A stretch of 63,180 bases of DNA from Bradyrhizobiaceae bacterium (GCA_003963145.1 RXJJ01000004.1:1482-64661); one strand, 5' to 3'; shown: positions 34,475 through 44,295, counted from the stretch's first letter. The notes: generated by a model from the sequence alone, not told the origin. Numbers and translations: made by a program.

Positions 34475-36934
34475 TCAGAAAGCCATTTTCACGCCGCCAT
34501 GACCCGTGACGGTATTGCTTGAATCCGACATCGCCTGCACTTCGGCCGCGCCGAATATGGAAAGACCCGAGGCGGTGCGCCAGTCGAAACCACCCCCGAC
34601 ATAACCGCCGAAAACATTAGCGTTGCCCGGTGTAGCAAAGGCCAGAGCCTGCCCAAGCAGAACCGTGTTGACGCCGGAGCCGCCCGCACGCTGCCAGGCG
34701 AGAGCGCCGACTGTTGCGTTGATCCGCAATAACGATCCCTCGCGCTCGCTGGTGGTGCGGGTGAAAGCAAGCTCTCCCCGCTCCTCGAAATTATGTGTGG
34801 TGCGACCGGCGACGGCGAGATCGGTGCTCGATCCGCTTTCCTGATAGCCTCCGAAATTGGCGGCGAGATAGCGCACGCGCGCGGTTGGCGTCATGGTCCA
34901 GTTCTTCGCGATATCCTGCTTCACGCCATAGGCAAGTTCAGGACTGACAAACCAGCCGGTATAATTCGCATTGGTGTATTCATAGCCTCCGGCGGCAAAG
35001 TTGTTGCTCATGCTGCGCTTGACGTTATTGCTGCTGCCGCCGGCAAGAAGCGCAAAATCGAGGAAGGCCCGATTGCTCATCGCATAGCGGCCAAAAACAC
35101 CGCCAAATCCGATGTCGCTCGAGGTACGACCGGCATTCATGTCGATTTGCGATGTGATATTGCCGCCGCCGGCAAAGCCGCCGACTTTCAGGTCCGGCCG
35201 CACGAGCTTGTCGAGACCGATGATGCCGCCATAAAATTCATTCACCGAACGAAGATTGGGGCCATCGGCACTCTGCACGCGCACGCCGCCGAAACCCTGT
35301 GCCCAGATATTGGTGCCGTCCGACGCGGTGAAATTCGGATTGCTCCGCAGTACGCGGTCCTGCCCGGCATAGCTGAGCGCGGGAATGTTGGCGAAAGCAT
35401 CGCTGGCCATGTCGCGCGCGACGTTACCGGACGGTGCAAAACCCATGGCCGCCGATCCGTTTCCGCTCATCGGCGCGGGACTGGTCAGCCTGCTCGATGC
35501 GGCAGACAGAACGGTGCGCGTGAAATCGAGAACGTTGCGGTCCTGAGCGGCAAACGACGTGGGATCGAGAACGGCAACCGTGTCATTGTGAATGACAAAA
35601 GGTGAGCCGCCGATGACATTCACCTTCGCGCCGGTTTCGGTCAGGCTCCCGCAGCCGCATACATCGCCGAAAGTCAGCACCGACGACATGTCCCGGCTGT
35701 AGATATTCACTGTCGTTGGCGGAAGCGCGAAAGAATGCGGCAGCCCGTTGAGAATGATGCTGCCGATGATGCGTGAGCCGGGCAGCAAATTCAGTGTCGA
35801 CTTGGTCGCAAAACCGTATTGCGTCATGTCGATTGCGACACCGAACGGACTTTTCGTGCCGTCGATCAAGCCCGCATTTGTAAACGTCGCCGTCCCGAAA
35901 TCACCAGCAGCGACACCGATCCCGCCCAATATCCGGCCGGTGTTCGTGGCGGAGGCGTTACCGTCCTGCGATCCGACGAAAATACCCGTGTCGTAAGCGT
36001 AAGGCGGAAGCCCCAGCGACGCATCGATCGTTCCCGAATTCTTGAAACTTGCGTTTCCGCTGTAGGTCAGGACATTCACGCCGTTATAGCCGGAAGTAAC
36101 GCTTCCGGAATTGCTGAACGCGGCGTTTCCGGACCCGCTGTTGACGGCCGCCTCCACATCGATATCGCCGAGGACAGTCCCGGAATTGGTGGCGGTCGCG
36201 TTACCGCCATTATTCGTGATCGTTGAAATTCCGATGCCGCCCGGAAATCCGACATACCCGGCATTTGTCGTGGTCGCGTTGCCGCCATTATCAGTGTGGG
36301 TGTCGAGGCCGCCGATGGCAATTCCGCTGCTGCTGTTGAGCGTCGCCGCGTCGCCGCCGCCTGTGGTGTAGGTCACGATCAGAGTGGTCAGGCCGGAATT
36401 GTTGGTTACGGCTTTTCCTGTACCGTCCGTCTCGGTCGTGATCTGAGCCGCCAGGCCGGAATTATTGGTCGTCGCATTGCCGTTTCCGGTCGCATGGGTA
36501 AAAACCCCGCCATAGATGATTCCGGTACTCGAATTGTTCGTCGTCGCATTCCCGTCCACGGTTGTGGTGGTGACGGTGCCGAAGACCGATCCCGCGTTCT
36601 TGGTCGTCGCGTTGCCGCTTTGAGACGATGTGGCGATGTCGACGCTCGTTGCACCCGCCGCATTGATCGAGGTTGCATCGCCTGTCGACGTGCTGACCGC
36701 GCCGACCGGTCCCGGCCCTGGATCGTCCGTCTTGTTCGTGCAGGTGAGATTAGACGCGGTTCCGTTGGGATTGGGTCCGTCGCACAAAAACTCCGCGCGC
36801 GCCGGCCGAGGAGCCGACATGCTGCAAAAACCTGCGGCGATGACAAAAACCAGCAAAAGATACGGTGCGCCCCACGCTCGCGCGCGCCGCCCTCCCTCGC
36901 CACTTACGCCGCTCGACGCCACGCCCTGCCCCAT
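34475..36934 (-). CDS. Autotransporter with degenerate Gly-Asn-Ala-Thr passenger repeats
   Basis: An 819-residue type V secreted protein. An extended signal peptide (about 1-47) is followed by a passenger (about 50-390) built of roughly a dozen copies of a motif like GNATTxNSG, spaced irregularly, consistent with a beta-helix. The C-terminal third is an autotransporter beta-barrel ending in HGGVKMAF with the terminal Phe needed for outer membrane insertion. ANIWAQGFGGVR-type strands (TNIWAQGFGG) mark the barrel start. Unlike adhesins of known role it has no protease or lectin motif. Function is unknown. Confidence 0.9.
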   Translation of the reverse strand: MGQGVASSGVSGEGGRRARAWGAPYLLLVFVIAAGFCSMSAPRPARAEFLCDGPNPNGTASNLTCTNKTDDPGPGPVGAVSTSTGDATSINAAGATSVDIATSSQSGNATTKNAGSVFGTVTTTTVDGNATTNNSSTGIIYGGVFTHATGNGNATTNNSGLAAQITTETDGTGKAVTNNSGLTTLIVTYTTGGGDAATLNSSSGIAIGGLDTHTDNGGNATTTNAGYVGFPGGIGISTITNNGGNATATNSGTVLGDIDVEAAVNSGSGNAAFSNSGSVTSGYNGVNVLTYSGNASFKNSGTIDASLGLPPYAYDTGIFVGSQDGNASATNTGRILGGIGVAAGDFGTATFTNAGLIDGTKSPFGVAIDMTQYGFATKSTLNLLPGSRIIGSIILNGLPHSFALPPTTVNIYSRDMSSVLTFGDVCGCGSLTETGAKVNVIGGSPFVIHNDTVAVLDPTSFAAQDRNVLDFTRTVLSAASSRLTSPAPMSGNGSAAMGFAPSGNVARDMASDAFANIPALSYAGQDRVLRSNPNFTASDGTNIWAQGFGGVRVQSADGPNLRSVNEFYGGIIGLDKLVRPDLKVGGFAGGGNITSQIDMNAGRTSSDIGFGGVFGRYAMSNRAFLDFALLAGGSSNNVKRSMSNNFAAGGYEYTNANYTGWFVSPELAYGVKQDIAKNWTMTPTARVRYLAANFGGYQESGSSTDLAVAGRTTHNFEERGELAFTRTTSEREGSLLRINATVGALAWQRAGGSGVNTVLLGQALAFATPGNANVFGGYVGGGFDWRTASGLSIFGAAEVQAMSDSSNTVTGHGGVKMAF

Positions 36935-37073
36935 ATCCCGCAGCGATTGTTCGCTGATCGGTTTCCCAAGCGGAACCTAGCAGTGTGCCGTTCCAAGGAC
37001 TGTTGCAAGGGGGAGACAACGCCGTTTATTGAGCGAAAAATCGGCGACTGGTAACAGCCGAGCAGCACAGGAC

Positions 37074-37898
37074 CTAGAAACACAGGTCGGTCACGCGGCC
37101 GCCGCGCTTGTCCTTGATGACGATAGGGCAATCCATACGCTTGAGCGCCGCCTTGGCATCCTCGTCACCAAGATCGGCGGCGCGCTGGTAATAGCCTTTC
37201 GCGGCCGCTGTATCCTGAGGGCCGCCCCGTCCGCTTTGCGCGAATGCACCCATCCGCTCCAGCGCGCCGGGATGATTTTGGGCCGCCGCTTTCTGAAACA
37301 GATTTCGCGCGGCGACATCGTCCTTCGGACCGCCCACGCCCTCGGCCATCATCATGCCGAGCTGATATTGCGATTCCGCGTTGGTCTCGGCTGTCTTGGC
37401 GAGCATGGCGCGCGCCTGCGCGGGATTGGCGGACGCACCGCCGCCACCCGACAGCGCTGCCAGATTGGTGACACCGCGAGGATTGCCGGCCTGTGCCGCA
37501 CGCTCGAACAGTTTGCGCGCCTGTTCGGGATCGCTGGCCGCGACGCTGACCCCGAGCTCGACCATCGCCGCTGTGCTGCCTTTGTCGGCCGCCTTTCGGA
37601 AAGCAGCGATCGCCTCCGACGGCTGGTTGTTGGCGGCATAGGCGCGGCCAAGCGCAAACATCGAGCGCCGATTCGCGGACGCCTGCCTGCAGAACTTGAT
37701 GGCCGTCGAAACGTCGGCCGGGGCAATCGTCGCCACACCCTTTACATCCGCCGGCTTGTCGGGATCGGTCGGATCGGCGGCAAGACGATCGCACAAGACG
37801 GCATCGGCGGACTGCGCGTGAACTTGCGATGAGCCCGCTACCGCCATTGCGATTACGCAAAACACGGCGCTGATTATTTTCTGGAACTGAATTGTCAT
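37074..37898 (-). CDS. Sel1-repeat periplasmic protein
   Basis: A 274-residue exported protein with a signal peptide (ending SSQVHAQ) and about five Sel1-like helical repeats, for example AFRKAADKGSTAAMVELG, LFERAAQAGNPRGVTNLA and NLFQKAAAQNHPGALERMG. Sel1 repeats are protein-interaction scaffolds. Cysteines near both ends (VLCDRL, CRQAS, MDCPIV, DLCF) may form disulfides. The partner is unknown. It is adjacent to and co-oriented with the potassium channel gene. Confidence 0.9.
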   Translation of the reverse strand: MTIQFQKIISAVFCVIAMAVAGSSQVHAQSADAVLCDRLAADPTDPDKPADVKGVATIAPADVSTAIKFCRQASANRRSMFALGRAYAANNQPSEAIAAFRKAADKGSTAAMVELGVSVAASDPEQARKLFERAAQAGNPRGVTNLAALSGGGGASANPAQARAMLAKTAETNAESQYQLGMMMAEGVGGPKDDVAARNLFQKAAAQNHPGALERMGAFAQSGRGGPQDTAAAKGYYQRAADLGDEDAKAALKRMDCPIVIKDKRGGRVTDLCF

Positions 37899-37936
37899 GA
37901 TTTCCTGATTATCACGCCCGTGGCTTGCCTTGCCAG

Positions 37937-39001
37937 TCAGAACGTCACGCGTCCGGCACGGACCTTCTCGCGCGGAGCCGCAAACAGCGCATTGACGGGC
38001 TGGCCGCTCCTGCTGACCGCGACGATTCCATCGCCAGCATGAACGCGCATCGACTTCTCCGGCCGCGTGATGGGATCCGCCTCATGCCGGTTGATCTGGA
38101 CGATAAAAAACGCGCCAAGTCCCTTCGCTTCGATTTCCCCGACCGTCAGATCCGTCAACGCTCCCTGCTCCGGGACCACGATGACTTCCACCGCCAGACC
38201 GAGGAAGCGCAAGGTTCGCTCCAGTTCGCGCATCGAATCCGAATCGCGAATGAACCGTGATGTATCGGGGAACAGCAGCATCTCCGCGATGCGCTCGGCG
38301 CCGATATGGGTCGGCAGCACCACCTTGTCGGCACCGGCATGCAGCAGTTTGCGTTCCGTCGAAACGGCATCCCCGCGGGCAATGACTTCGATATCGCTGT
38401 TGAGGCTGCGCGCGCTGAGCGTGATGAACACGTTCGTCGCATCGTTCGGCAGCACGCTGGCAAGCGCGCGGGCCCTGTCGATGCCAGCGTCCTGCAGCGT
38501 GGCCTCGTTGGTCGCGTCGCCCTGCACCACCAGATGTCCCGCGGCGCGCGCGTCGGCGACGCGCCTGTCGTTCTGCTCGACGACCACGACCGAACAGCGG
38601 CCATCCCGCAAAGCCCGTGACAGCTCGACGCCCATGCGGCCGTAGCCGCACACGATGACGTGATTTTCCAGCTTGTCGATTTCAGCCTGCACGCGCCGGG
38701 TACCCAATATCTGCTGGAGCGAGTTGAAGGTCATGAACTGGATCAGCGCACCGGTCAGGAAGATCATGCCGGTACAGCCCACCGCCATGGTCGCCATGGT
38801 GACGACGTGCAGATACATCGTATCGATCGGACGCACCTCGCCATAGCCGACGGTGAAGACCGTCAGCGTGACCATGTAGAGCGCGTCCTGAAAGCTCCAT
38901 CCCGCCTCCCAATAGGCCAGCGTCGCCAGTGTCCACACCGCCACCATGAAGATGGCGCCGCGCACCAGATTGCGCGATGGATAAATCGCCAAACTCTCCA
39001 T
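37937..39001 (-). CDS. Two-helix potassium channel with RCK (TrkA-N/TrkA-C) domain
   Basis: A 354-residue inner membrane channel. Two transmembrane helices flank a pore loop with the K+ selectivity filter TVGYGE (near residue 50). A Rossmann-type RCK domain follows (HVIVCGYGRMGVELSRAL, VVVEQNDRRV) and a TrkA-C domain ends the protein. The layout is that of MthK-type channels, gated by nucleotide or ion binding to the RCK ring. It belongs to the same leftward run as clpS2 and the Sel1 gene. Confidence 0.93.
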   Translation of the reverse strand: MESLAIYPSRNLVRGAIFMVAVWTLATLAYWEAGWSFQDALYMVTLTVFTVGYGEVRPIDTMYLHVVTMATMAVGCTGMIFLTGALIQFMTFNSLQQILGTRRVQAEIDKLENHVIVCGYGRMGVELSRALRDGRCSVVVVEQNDRRVADARAAGHLVVQGDATNEATLQDAGIDRARALASVLPNDATNVFITLSARSLNSDIEVIARGDAVSTERKLLHAGADKVVLPTHIGAERIAEMLLFPDTSRFIRDSDSMRELERTLRFLGLAVEVIVVPEQGALTDLTVGEIEAKGLGAFFIVQINRHEADPITRPEKSMRVHAGDGIVAVSRSGQPVNALFAAPREKVRAGRVTF

Positions 39002-39076
39002 CGCCGCTGTCCGGCCCCTCCCGGCCCCCGGTTTGCCTGGACCGAAATATGGCCAAGAAATGGGGACGCGGAAAGC

Positions 39077-39382
39077 CTATTGCTCGGGCTCGGTGGTGAA
39101 AAACAAAGGGTAGCCCTTGCTTTTGCCTATTTCGGTCGCCTCCCTGGCCTTGGTTTCGGCGACGTCGCGGGTGAACACGGCGATGACGCATGCCCCTTTT
39201 TGATGCGCGGTCAGCATCACGCGATGCGCGATTTCCTCGTGCATCCGGAAGACCGCCTTCAGCACCAGCACGACGAACTCGCGCGGTGTGAAATCGTCGT
39301 TCAGCAGGATCACCTTGTAGAGCGGAGGACGCTGCGGCTTTATCCGCGTGGTGGTCCTTCGTTTAACATCGGTCTGGACCAT
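39077..39382 (-). CDS. clpS: ATP-dependent Clp protease adaptor, ClpS2 type
   Basis: A 101-residue adaptor that delivers N-degron proteins to ClpAP. The start is the ATG at 39382 (MVQTDVKRR). The N-degron pocket residues N28, D29, D30 and T32 (LLNDDFTPREF) and H60 (MLTAHQKG) are present. The methionine gatekeeper of E. coli ClpS is replaced by R34. That substitution and the ending GYPLFFTTEPEQ resemble ClpS2 paralogues of Rhizobiales, which have narrower specificity. clpA is not adjacent, also as expected for ClpS2. A canonical ClpS1 is presumably elsewhere. Confidence 0.88.
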   Translation of the reverse strand: MVQTDVKRRTTTRIKPQRPPLYKVILLNDDFTPREFVVLVLKAVFRMHEEIAHRVMLTAHQKGACVIAVFTRDVAETKAREATEIGKSKGYPLFFTTEPEQ

Positions 39383-39530
39383 CGCCCTCTCCCGGCGGAA
39401 AACCGGTGCCGCACTGCACCGGGAATGTATGGCGATACCTTCCAGCGTCAACCGCTCGATTTTGCTTAACCAGCGCTTGCGAAAACGCCGCCGGCTATTC
39501 ATGATTTGCCGCCGGCAGGGAGATCAAGCA

Positions 39531-39731
39531 ATGGCAGGACTCGATGGACGTCACCGCGATAAGGGCGGCGCAATCAGCAAGAAGCACGGCAACACCAAGG
39601 TCGGTACTTTGCGCAAGGAATACGGTCCCGGCTTTGCCAAGGGCCGCCGCAGCGACATGATGCTCAAGACGCTGCTGGCCGAAACCAAGTGCGAATCCTT
39701 GCACGAATATCTCAAAAAGAAGCACCGCTGA
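39531..39731 (+). CDS. Conserved small basic protein of unknown function
   Basis: A 66-residue protein starting at the ATG at 39531 after a GGGAG site. It is highly charged (GLDGRHRDKGGAISKKHGNT, LRKEYGPGFAKG, EYLKKKHR), predicted soluble, with no signal or membrane segment. I recall similar short proteins of the DKGGxISxKHGNTxVGTLRK type in Bradyrhizobium relatives, none with a known role. It is divergent from clpS2 and followed by a good terminator, supporting a real monocistronic gene. Confidence 0.8.
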   Translation: MAGLDGRHRDKGGAISKKHGNTKVGTLRKEYGPGFAKGRRSDMMLKTLLAETKCESLHEYLKKKHR

Positions 39732-39783
39732 CGCCAAATGCCGACCGCACGCTCTTCTTGGAGCGTCTCCGGTTGAAAGCTTG

Positions 39784-39809
39784 AAAGGCCTCCGCAGGGA
39801 GGCCTTTTG
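39784..39809 (+). terminator. Intrinsic terminator after the 66-residue protein gene
   Basis: Perfect ten-base stem AAAGGCCTCC/GGAGGCCTTT (39784-39793 and 39798-39807) with a four-base loop GCAG and a following T. It also precedes the end of the leftward RND adaptor gene at 39817 and could act in both directions. Confidence 0.88.
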
Positions 39810-39816
39810 CTTTGAG

Positions 39817-41007
39817 CTATTGCGCGTTCGAGGTTTTCTTTTCGCCGTCCTTCGGCTTTGCCCCGGCAATGCGAACCTGATCGCCGTCGACGACTCCATC
39901 CGCGGGTGTCGTGACGATCCTGTCGTCAGCCGAAAGACCCGTCGCGATCTCAATATCGCGGCCGAGGTCGCGCGCGATGGTGACCTTCTTGAAGCGGATG
40001 CGATCCTCCGGATCGACCGTCGCGACCCTCAATCCGTTCTGATCGAAGATCAGCGCGCTGGCTGGAATACTCATCGGCCGCACGTCGCCGGAAAGACTGA
40101 GCGTCACATCGGCATAGGCGCCGGGCCGCAATTCGCCGCCGGAATTGTCCAGCGTCAGCTGCATGCGCGTGGTGCCCGAATTGACGTCGACGGCCAGCGC
40201 GGAGGTTTCCACCGTCCCCGGGAATTTGCGGCCCGGATATTCGGGGACCGAAATCTGCGCCGTGGAGCCGACCTTGATGGAGGCCAGATAGCTCTGCGGC
40301 ACGTTCACGTAGACGCGCAGCTTGCGGACATCGGAAACCACGAACATCGCCAGACCCGCGCCGGTGCCGCCATTGATGAGCGCGCCGACATCGGTATTGC
40401 GCTCGGTCACGACACCGTCGAACGGCGCCTCGACGCGCTTATAGGCTGCGAGAGCCTGCAGCCGATCCACGTTGGCCTGCGCCGCCTTGACCTGCGCATC
40501 CTTGCTGGACAGATCGGCCGTGCGCTCGTCAATCTCCTGAAGCGAGACGAAATTTGAAGCCAGCAAAGATTGACGGCGTTTCAGCGTCGCAGCCGACAGC
40601 TTTGATGCGGCTTCCGCGTTGGCCAGATCGGCACGCGCCTGAAGCAACTGCTGATCGAGATCGGGCGCGTCGATTTCGGCAAGCAGCTGCCCGGATTTGA
40701 CCGGCGCGCCAATGTCGACATACCAGTTTTTCAGATAGCCGCTCACGCGCGCGAAGATCGGCGCGCGATAATACGCCTCGATGCGGCCCGGCAGCGTCAG
40801 CGCGCCGCTCGGCGGCTTCAAATTGGGCGCGGCGACGGCGACCGTGGGGATCGCCTGCGCATCGGTCCACTCACGCAGCGTGGCGTTGCCATTTTCCCGC
40901 ATGACAATGCCCGTAACGACCGTCAGCACAACAACCGCGCCCCCAACGATACCCGCGGTGCGCAGCTTGCGCCGGGAAAGATGAACGCGCTGGTCTTCAG
41001 ACGGCAT
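39817..41007 (-). CDS. RND efflux periplasmic adaptor (membrane fusion protein)
   Basis: A 396-residue adaptor with an N-terminal membrane anchor (GIVGGAVVVLTVVTGIVM), lipoyl halves (YLKNWYVDIGAPVKSGQLL and EAPFDGVVTERNTDVGALI), an alpha-hairpin between them and a C-terminal beta-barrel. The start at the ATG 41007 lies 11 bases inside the permease gene, so the two are translationally coupled. No TolC-type outer membrane gene is present, so the pump must share one from elsewhere. Substrates are unknown. Confidence 0.93.
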   Translation of the reverse strand: MPSEDQRVHLSRRKLRTAGIVGGAVVVLTVVTGIVMRENGNATLREWTDAQAIPTVAVAAPNLKPPSGALTLPGRIEAYYRAPIFARVSGYLKNWYVDIGAPVKSGQLLAEIDAPDLDQQLLQARADLANAEAASKLSAATLKRRQSLLASNFVSLQEIDERTADLSSKDAQVKAAQANVDRLQALAAYKRVEAPFDGVVTERNTDVGALINGGTGAGLAMFVVSDVRKLRVYVNVPQSYLASIKVGSTAQISVPEYPGRKFPGTVETSALAVDVNSGTTRMQLTLDNSGGELRPGAYADVTLSLSGDVRPMSIPASALIFDQNGLRVATVDPEDRIRFKKVTIARDLGRDIEIATGLSADDRIVTTPADGVVDGDQVRIAGAKPKDGEKKTSNAQ

Positions 41008-44000
41008 GCGATGTCTCCGGGGAATTCGGACTGTCCTTCGCGTAACGCTTGTGATGCACAATGCTGAACACGACAGGCACAAATATCAAAGTTGCAACGG
41101 TCGCAAAAATCAGACCGCCGATCACGGCCCGCCCCAGCGGCGCATTCTGTTCGCCGCCATCGCCAAGCCCGAGCGCCATTGGCGCCATGCCGATAATCAT
41201 GGCGAGCGCGGTCATCAGCACCGGCCGGCAGCGCACAAATCCGGCTTCCAAGGCCGCCGCAAGCGGATCGCCAAGATGATCGAGACGCTCGCGGGCGAAC
41301 GCAATCACCAGCACGCTGTTGGCCGTCGCCACGCCCATGCACATGATGGCTCCGGTCAGCGCCGGCACCGAGAGCGGCGTTGCGGTGATAAACAGCATCC
41401 AGACGATCCCGGCGATCGCCGCGGGCAAGGCCGAGACGATCACCAGCGGGTCCGACCATGACTGGAAGTTGACCACGATCAGCAGATAGATGAGCACGAT
41501 GGCGCCGAGCAGGCCGAACAGAAGACCGGAGAACGCGCTGTTCATCGTCTGCACCTGACCGAGCAGCACGACGGAACTTCCCTTCGGCACGTCCTTGGCG
41601 GTGTCGGCGATCACCTGGCGGATGTCTTTTTCGACCGCGCCGAGATCGCGGCCCGTCGTGGTCGCGAAGATCTGGACCATCGTCTGAATATCGTATTGCG
41701 AGAAGATCGCGTTGGACCGCGAGCGATTGATGTCCGCGACGCCGCCCAGAATGGTCAGATTGTTGGCACCCGCGCCCGGCGCGTTGATCGGCACGGTCTG
41801 CAGCTTGTTGAGCGAGTCGATCTGATATTGCGGGGTCTGCATCGCGATAACGTAAGACACCCCGTTATCCGGATTGAGATAATAAGTCGGCGCGACCTGC
41901 GAGGAGCCCGCGAGATTGACCACGAGACTGTTGGTGACGTCGCGCTCCGTTACGCCGAGATATTGCGCCCGGGTGCGATCGACATCCACGTTGAAGGTCG
42001 GATAGTTCGGCGACTGCTGGATGCGCGCATCGGCGACGCCCGGAATCCGGCGCAGCCTGCGCAAAAGATCGTTCGCGTAATTATAGTTGGCATCGAGATT
42101 CGCACCGCGAATTTGCAGATCGATCGGCGCCGGCGAGCCGAAATTCAGAATCTGGCTGACGATGTCGGCGGGCAGGAACGCGAACGACACGCCCGGGAAC
42201 GCGCGTGGCAACTGCTCGCGAAGCGCCTTGATATAGATATCGCTCGGCTGATGACCTTCCTTCAGCTTGATCTGGATATCGCCATCCTGCGAACCGACCA
42301 TGCCCGTGTTGTTGTAGGTCATGTTGATGCCGCTGATCGGCAGACCGATATTGTCGGTCATGGTCTCGAGTTCGTCCGCGGGGATCACCTGACGGATCGC
42401 CTTCTGCACATCGGCCAACTGCTTGGCCGCCTCCTCGACGCGTGTGCCGACCTGCGTGCGCACGTGAATCAGAATTTGTCCGGCATCGACAGAGGGAAAG
42501 AAATTCCTTCCGAGGAACGGCACAAGAAGAAACGAAGCCGCGACGAAGAGCAGAAAGCCGGTCGTGAAGATACCGCGATGCGCCAGCATCAGCCCGAGGA
42601 AATCACGATACGCCTCGCGGAAACGTTCAAAGCCTTGCTCGAAGCCGCGCTGGAAACGCACCAGCGGGTTGCGCGAGGGCTGCGGCGGAAGCGGCTTGCC
42701 GTTCTCGTCGTGCGGGTGCGGCTTGAGCAGGTATTTCGCCATCGTCGGCGCCAGCGTGCGCGACAGGAAAAACGACCACACCATCGCGAACATGACGGCT
42801 TCGGCCATCGGCACGAACAGGAACCGCGACACGCCGGTGAGAAAGAACATCGGCACGAACACGATGCAGATACAGAGCAGCGACACGAACGCCGGCGTCG
42901 CGATCTGCGCCGCGCCATCGAGGATCGACGGCTCGACCGCCTTGCCCTGCTCCAGATGGAAATTGATGTTCTCGATCGTCACCGTGGCGTCGTCGACCAG
43001 AATACCGACGGCAAGCGCAAGACCGCCGAGCGTCATGATGTTGAGGGTCTCGCCGACCAGCGACAGGCAGACAATCGCGCCGAGAACGGAGAGCGGAATG
43101 GACACCGCGATGATCAACGTCGAGCGCCAGCTGCCCAGAAACAGCAGGATCATCACGCTGGTCAGCAGCGCGGCGAGAATGCCCTCGCGCGCCACCCCTT
43201 CAATCGCGCCGCCGACAAAGACGGACTGGTCGCCAATGAGGGACACTCGGAGATTGTCCGGCAACGTATTCTTGACGGCCGCAAGCTTGTTCTTGATGCC
43301 GGCGATAATATCGAGGGTGGATGTCGTGCCGGCCTTGAGGACCATCATCAAGACCGAGCGATTGCCTTCGACATGCACGATATTGGTCTGCGGCGGGTTG
43401 CCGTCGCGAACATGGGCCACATCGCGGATGTAGACCATCGCGCCGTTCACGGTCTTGATCGGCAGGTCGCCGAGCTCAGGCACCCGGATAGGCGAGTTGT
43501 TGAGCTGGATGCTGTACTCGAACTGGCCGATCTTCTGCGTGCCCACCGGCGTGATGAGGTTTTGCGCCGCCAGGGCATTGGCGACGTCCTGTCCCGTCAG
43601 ACCGAGCGACTGAAGCGCCGTCGGGTTGAGGTCAATCTGGATCTGCCGCGTCTTGCCCCCGAACGGAAATGGAATCGCCGCGCCCGGCACCGTGATCAGC
43701 TGGGTGCGGAGCTGGTTGGTGGCGAGGTCGGCAAGATTTTGCTCGGTCAGTCCCTCGCCCGACAAGGCCAGCTGAAGGATGGGCACGGTCGAAGCATTGT
43801 AGTTCAGGATCAGGGGCGGCGTGGCGCCCGGCGGCAGAAATTTGAGAATGGTCTGCGCGATCGCGGTCACCTGCGCATTGGCGGTGCGGATATCGACATT
43901 GGGCTGGAAGAAAATCTTGACGATGCCGATGCCGTTATAGGAATTGGCCGTAATGTGTTCGATGTCGTTGACGGTCGTCGTCAGCGAACGTTCGAACTGC

Positions 44001-44197
44001 GTCACGATGCGGCCGGCCATCAGATCGGGCGGCAATCCCGTGTACTGCCAGACGACGCCGATCACCGGAATGCGGATGTCAGGAAAAATATCGGTGGGCG
44101 TACGGAGGGCGGCGAGCGGACCCACGATCAGCAACAGCACGGACAGCACCACCCATGTGTAAGGCCGGCTAAGTGCGATGCGTACAAGCCAATTCAT
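40997..44197 (-). CDS. RND-family efflux permease (AcrB-like, HAE type)
   Basis: A 1066-residue inner membrane proton antiporter. The twelve-helix plan is visible with two large periplasmic loops. Motifs include FPDIRIPVIGVVWQYTGLPP after helix 1 and the proton relay aspartates in GILVDDATVTIENI in helix 4. The drug cleft cannot be predicted. It is the first gene of a two-gene run with the adaptor, and divergent from the SMR gene, with 232 bases between. Confidence 0.94.
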   Translation of the reverse strand: MNWLVRIALSRPYTWVVLSVLLLIVGPLAALRTPTDIFPDIRIPVIGVVWQYTGLPPDLMAGRIVTQFERSLTTTVNDIEHITANSYNGIGIVKIFFQPNVDIRTANAQVTAIAQTILKFLPPGATPPLILNYNASTVPILQLALSGEGLTEQNLADLATNQLRTQLITVPGAAIPFPFGGKTRQIQIDLNPTALQSLGLTGQDVANALAAQNLITPVGTQKIGQFEYSIQLNNSPIRVPELGDLPIKTVNGAMVYIRDVAHVRDGNPPQTNIVHVEGNRSVLMMVLKAGTTSTLDIIAGIKNKLAAVKNTLPDNLRVSLIGDQSVFVGGAIEGVAREGILAALLTSVMILLFLGSWRSTLIIAVSIPLSVLGAIVCLSLVGETLNIMTLGGLALAVGILVDDATVTIENINFHLEQGKAVEPSILDGAAQIATPAFVSLLCICIVFVPMFFLTGVSRFLFVPMAEAVMFAMVWSFFLSRTLAPTMAKYLLKPHPHDENGKPLPPQPSRNPLVRFQRGFEQGFERFREAYRDFLGLMLAHRGIFTTGFLLFVAASFLLVPFLGRNFFPSVDAGQILIHVRTQVGTRVEEAAKQLADVQKAIRQVIPADELETMTDNIGLPISGINMTYNNTGMVGSQDGDIQIKLKEGHQPSDIYIKALREQLPRAFPGVSFAFLPADIVSQILNFGSPAPIDLQIRGANLDANYNYANDLLRRLRRIPGVADARIQQSPNYPTFNVDVDRTRAQYLGVTERDVTNSLVVNLAGSSQVAPTYYLNPDNGVSYVIAMQTPQYQIDSLNKLQTVPINAPGAGANNLTILGGVADINRSRSNAIFSQYDIQTMVQIFATTTGRDLGAVEKDIRQVIADTAKDVPKGSSVVLLGQVQTMNSAFSGLLFGLLGAIVLIYLLIVVNFQSWSDPLVIVSALPAAIAGIVWMLFITATPLSVPALTGAIMCMGVATANSVLVIAFARERLDHLGDPLAAALEAGFVRCRPVLMTALAMIIGMAPMALGLGDGGEQNAPLGRAVIGGLIFATVATLIFVPVVFSIVHHKRYAKDSPNSPETSHAV

Positions 44198-44295
44198 TTC
44201 TCAGTTCTATTCTAAATTGCGGAGGAGGCCCAATAAGGGCGAAGCGGCTGTGCCGCATTGCGGTATATACGAAAGTAAAGCCAATTTTGGCAACG

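Noticed and set aside
41696-44215. 839-residue open frame on the plus strand opposite the RND permease
   Set aside because: It is antisense to a fully convincing RND permease, has an Arg/His-rich composition typical of shadows in GC-rich DNA and no recognisable domain.
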